6,822 nucleotides of DNA from Lentisphaerota bacterium (GTDB taxonomy: Bacteria > Verrucomicrobiota > Kiritimatiellia > RFP12 > JAAYLN01), in assembly GCA_012514915.1 (NCBI GenBank), contig JAAYZJ010000341.1:1-6822 (forward strand), read 5' to 3'. The position numbers were made by a program, and so were the translations under genes. A model generated the notes under the pieces. That model made no database searches. It saw nothing but the letters and a program-made list of their open reading frames with translations, and was not told where the DNA came from. Shown here in pieces: positions 5,838 to 6,822 of this stretch (position 1 is the first letter of the stretch; every line of letters starts with the position of its first letter).

Positions 5838-6822
5838 TCAGGCTTCCGGCCGCCCGGCCACCAGCCAGCGCCCCGGGCGCTCGCGGTGCTGCCCGCCGTC
5901 GAAGGCGACCTGTCCGTTGACCAGCGTGCAGCAGACCCCCCCGGGATAGCGGTGCGGCGTGTCGAACGTCGACCCGTCCTCGAGGGCGGCGGCATCGAGG
6001 ACGACCAGATCGGCCCAGGCGCCCACGGCGAGCCGCCCGCGCCCCGCCAGGCGGAAGGCGGTTGCCGGCAGATCGGTCATGCGACGCACGGCCTCCTCCA
6101 GACCCAACCCCCAGTCGCCCGCCAGGGCGCGCCGCAGGAAGCGGATGCACGTCGCATAGGTTCGCGGGTGGGGGTGGTCGTGCGACAAGGGACCCTGCGT
6201 GGCCCGGATCGAGGCGTCCGAACCGACCATTACCCAGGGCTCAGCATAGATGCGGCGCAGATTGTCCTCCGACATGCTGCCGAAGAACGCCTCGGTCTGC
6301 AGCTTGTCCAAGCGCAGAATCTGCAGCAGCGCCTCGGCCGGCCGGCAGCGCCACTCGCGCGCCACGTCGGCCACGGTCGCCCCGCGGAAACGGAACAGGG
6401 CGGGATTCGCCGTGCCGCCGATCCGGGTCTCCTCCCAATTGGCGGCGGGGGTCTGCTCGTCGAGCTCGACGGCCAGGCGGCGGGCGACGACGGGGTCGCC
6501 CAAACGGCCGAGGATGGCCTCGTCGCCGCCCCCCTGCGCCCACCCCGGGAGCCGGCTGTCGAGCGAGGTCGCGCTCACGCAGTAGGGATAGCGGTCGGCA
6601 TGCACGGGCAGCCCCGCCTCCCGGGCCTGCCGAATCGTGTCGAGCACCGTGTCGATCTTGGACCAATTGGCGCGGCCGGCCGTCTTGAGATGCGAGATTT
6701 CGGTGCGGATGCCGGTCTCGCGCACCAACCCGAGGACTTCGTCGAGGGCAGCCTCGATCCGGTCGCCCTCCGAGCGCATGTGCGTCGCGTAGCAGGCGTC
6801 CTTGGCGGCGGCGGCCCGGGCG
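5838..6822 (-). CDS. N-acyl-D-amino-acid deacylase (D-aminoacylase), C-terminal part (partial)
   Basis: A reading frame enters from the right edge and ends at TGA 5840-5838, with 327 visible residues. It belongs to the D-aminoacylase branch of the amidohydrolase superfamily: metal-dependent enzymes that hydrolyse N-acyl-D-amino acids to D-amino acids and a carboxylate. Visible hallmarks, counted from the window edge: YATHMRSEGDRI with His14 and EISHLKTAGRANW with His44, exactly 30 residues apart like His220 and His250 of the characterised Alcaligenes enzyme; ADRYPYCVSATSLDS; VMVGSDAS with the probable catalytic Asp202; and HPHPRTYATCIRFL. The C-terminal beta-sandwich follows, with the typical RGRLAVGAWADLVVLD and LVNGQVAFDGG. 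Roughly the first 150-200 residues of a usual 480-550 residue enzyme lie outside the window, including the N-terminal metal site. ATG 6779 is internal (the Met of THMR). It is the upstream gene of a minus-strand run with two glycosyltransferases. The substrate is not determinable from sequence. Confidence 0.92.
   Translation of the reverse strand, partial: ARAAAAKDACYATHMRSEGDRIEAALDEVLGLVRETGIRTEISHLKTAGRANWSKIDTVLDTIRQAREAGLPVHADRYPYCVSATSLDSRLPGWAQGGGDEAILGRLGDPVVARRLAVELDEQTPAANWEETRIGGTANPALFRFRGATVADVAREWRCRPAEALLQILRLDKLQTEAFFGSMSEDNLRRIYAEPWVMVGSDASIRATQGPLSHDHPHPRTYATCIRFLRRALAGDWGLGLEEAVRRMTDLPATAFRLAGRGRLAVGAWADLVVLDAAALEDGSTFDTPHRYPGGVCCTLVNGQVAFDGGQHRERPGRWLVAGRPEA

Noticed and set aside
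5804..5995. Upstream extension of the GT2 frame by 64 residues
   Set aside because: It overlaps the end of the deacylase gene and is Arg/Pro/Ser-rich; the glycosyltransferase fold starts exactly at ATG 5803.

Overview
This is a very GC-rich bacterial chromosomal segment that is almost completely coding. It is built around the conserved rpmH-rnpA-yidD-yidC cluster. YidC has the Gram-negative layout: an N-terminal anchor, a large periplasmic domain and five C-terminal membrane segments. This points to a diderm bacterium. The Ala/Pro-rich linker, the wording of the YidC core and the YidD sequence remind me of Verrucomicrobiota/Kiritimatiellota-type (PVC) bacteria. That placement is an impression from memory and not a search result.

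Layout, plus strand (1-3858): the 3' end of a tetratricopeptide-repeat protein; a 102-base gap with a good sigma70-type promoter and a small leader hairpin; rpmH (ribosomal protein L34); rnpA (RNase P protein); yidD (membrane insertion efficiency factor), overlapping rnpA by ATGA; yidC (membrane insertase); and, 18 bases later, a DJ-1/YajL-family gene with its own strong ribosome binding site. These genes probably form one transcript made from the promoter at about 521-549. They link ribosome assembly, tRNA maturation and membrane protein insertion, with a DJ-1 stress/repair-type protein at the end.

Layout, minus strand (6822-3855, read right to left): the C-terminal two thirds of an N-acyl-D-amino-acid deacylase (amidohydrolase superfamily), then a family-2 glycosyltransferase, then a GT4-type (group 1) glycosyltransferase. 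The gaps are 34 bases and a 4-base ATGA overlap, so this looks like a second operon entering from the right. The two operons converge and overlap by four bases: the palindrome CTAG at 3855-3858 supplies both TAG stop codons.

No tRNA, rRNA, insertion sequence, CRISPR array, phage gene or defence system is visible. Most of the window is conventional. The items most worth a second look are the stop-codon overlap at the convergent junction, the rpmH leader hairpin, a glycine-rich insert in the YidC periplasmic domain, the cysteine-rich YidD, and the deacylase/glycosyltransferase cluster. I do not see a clearly new biological system here.
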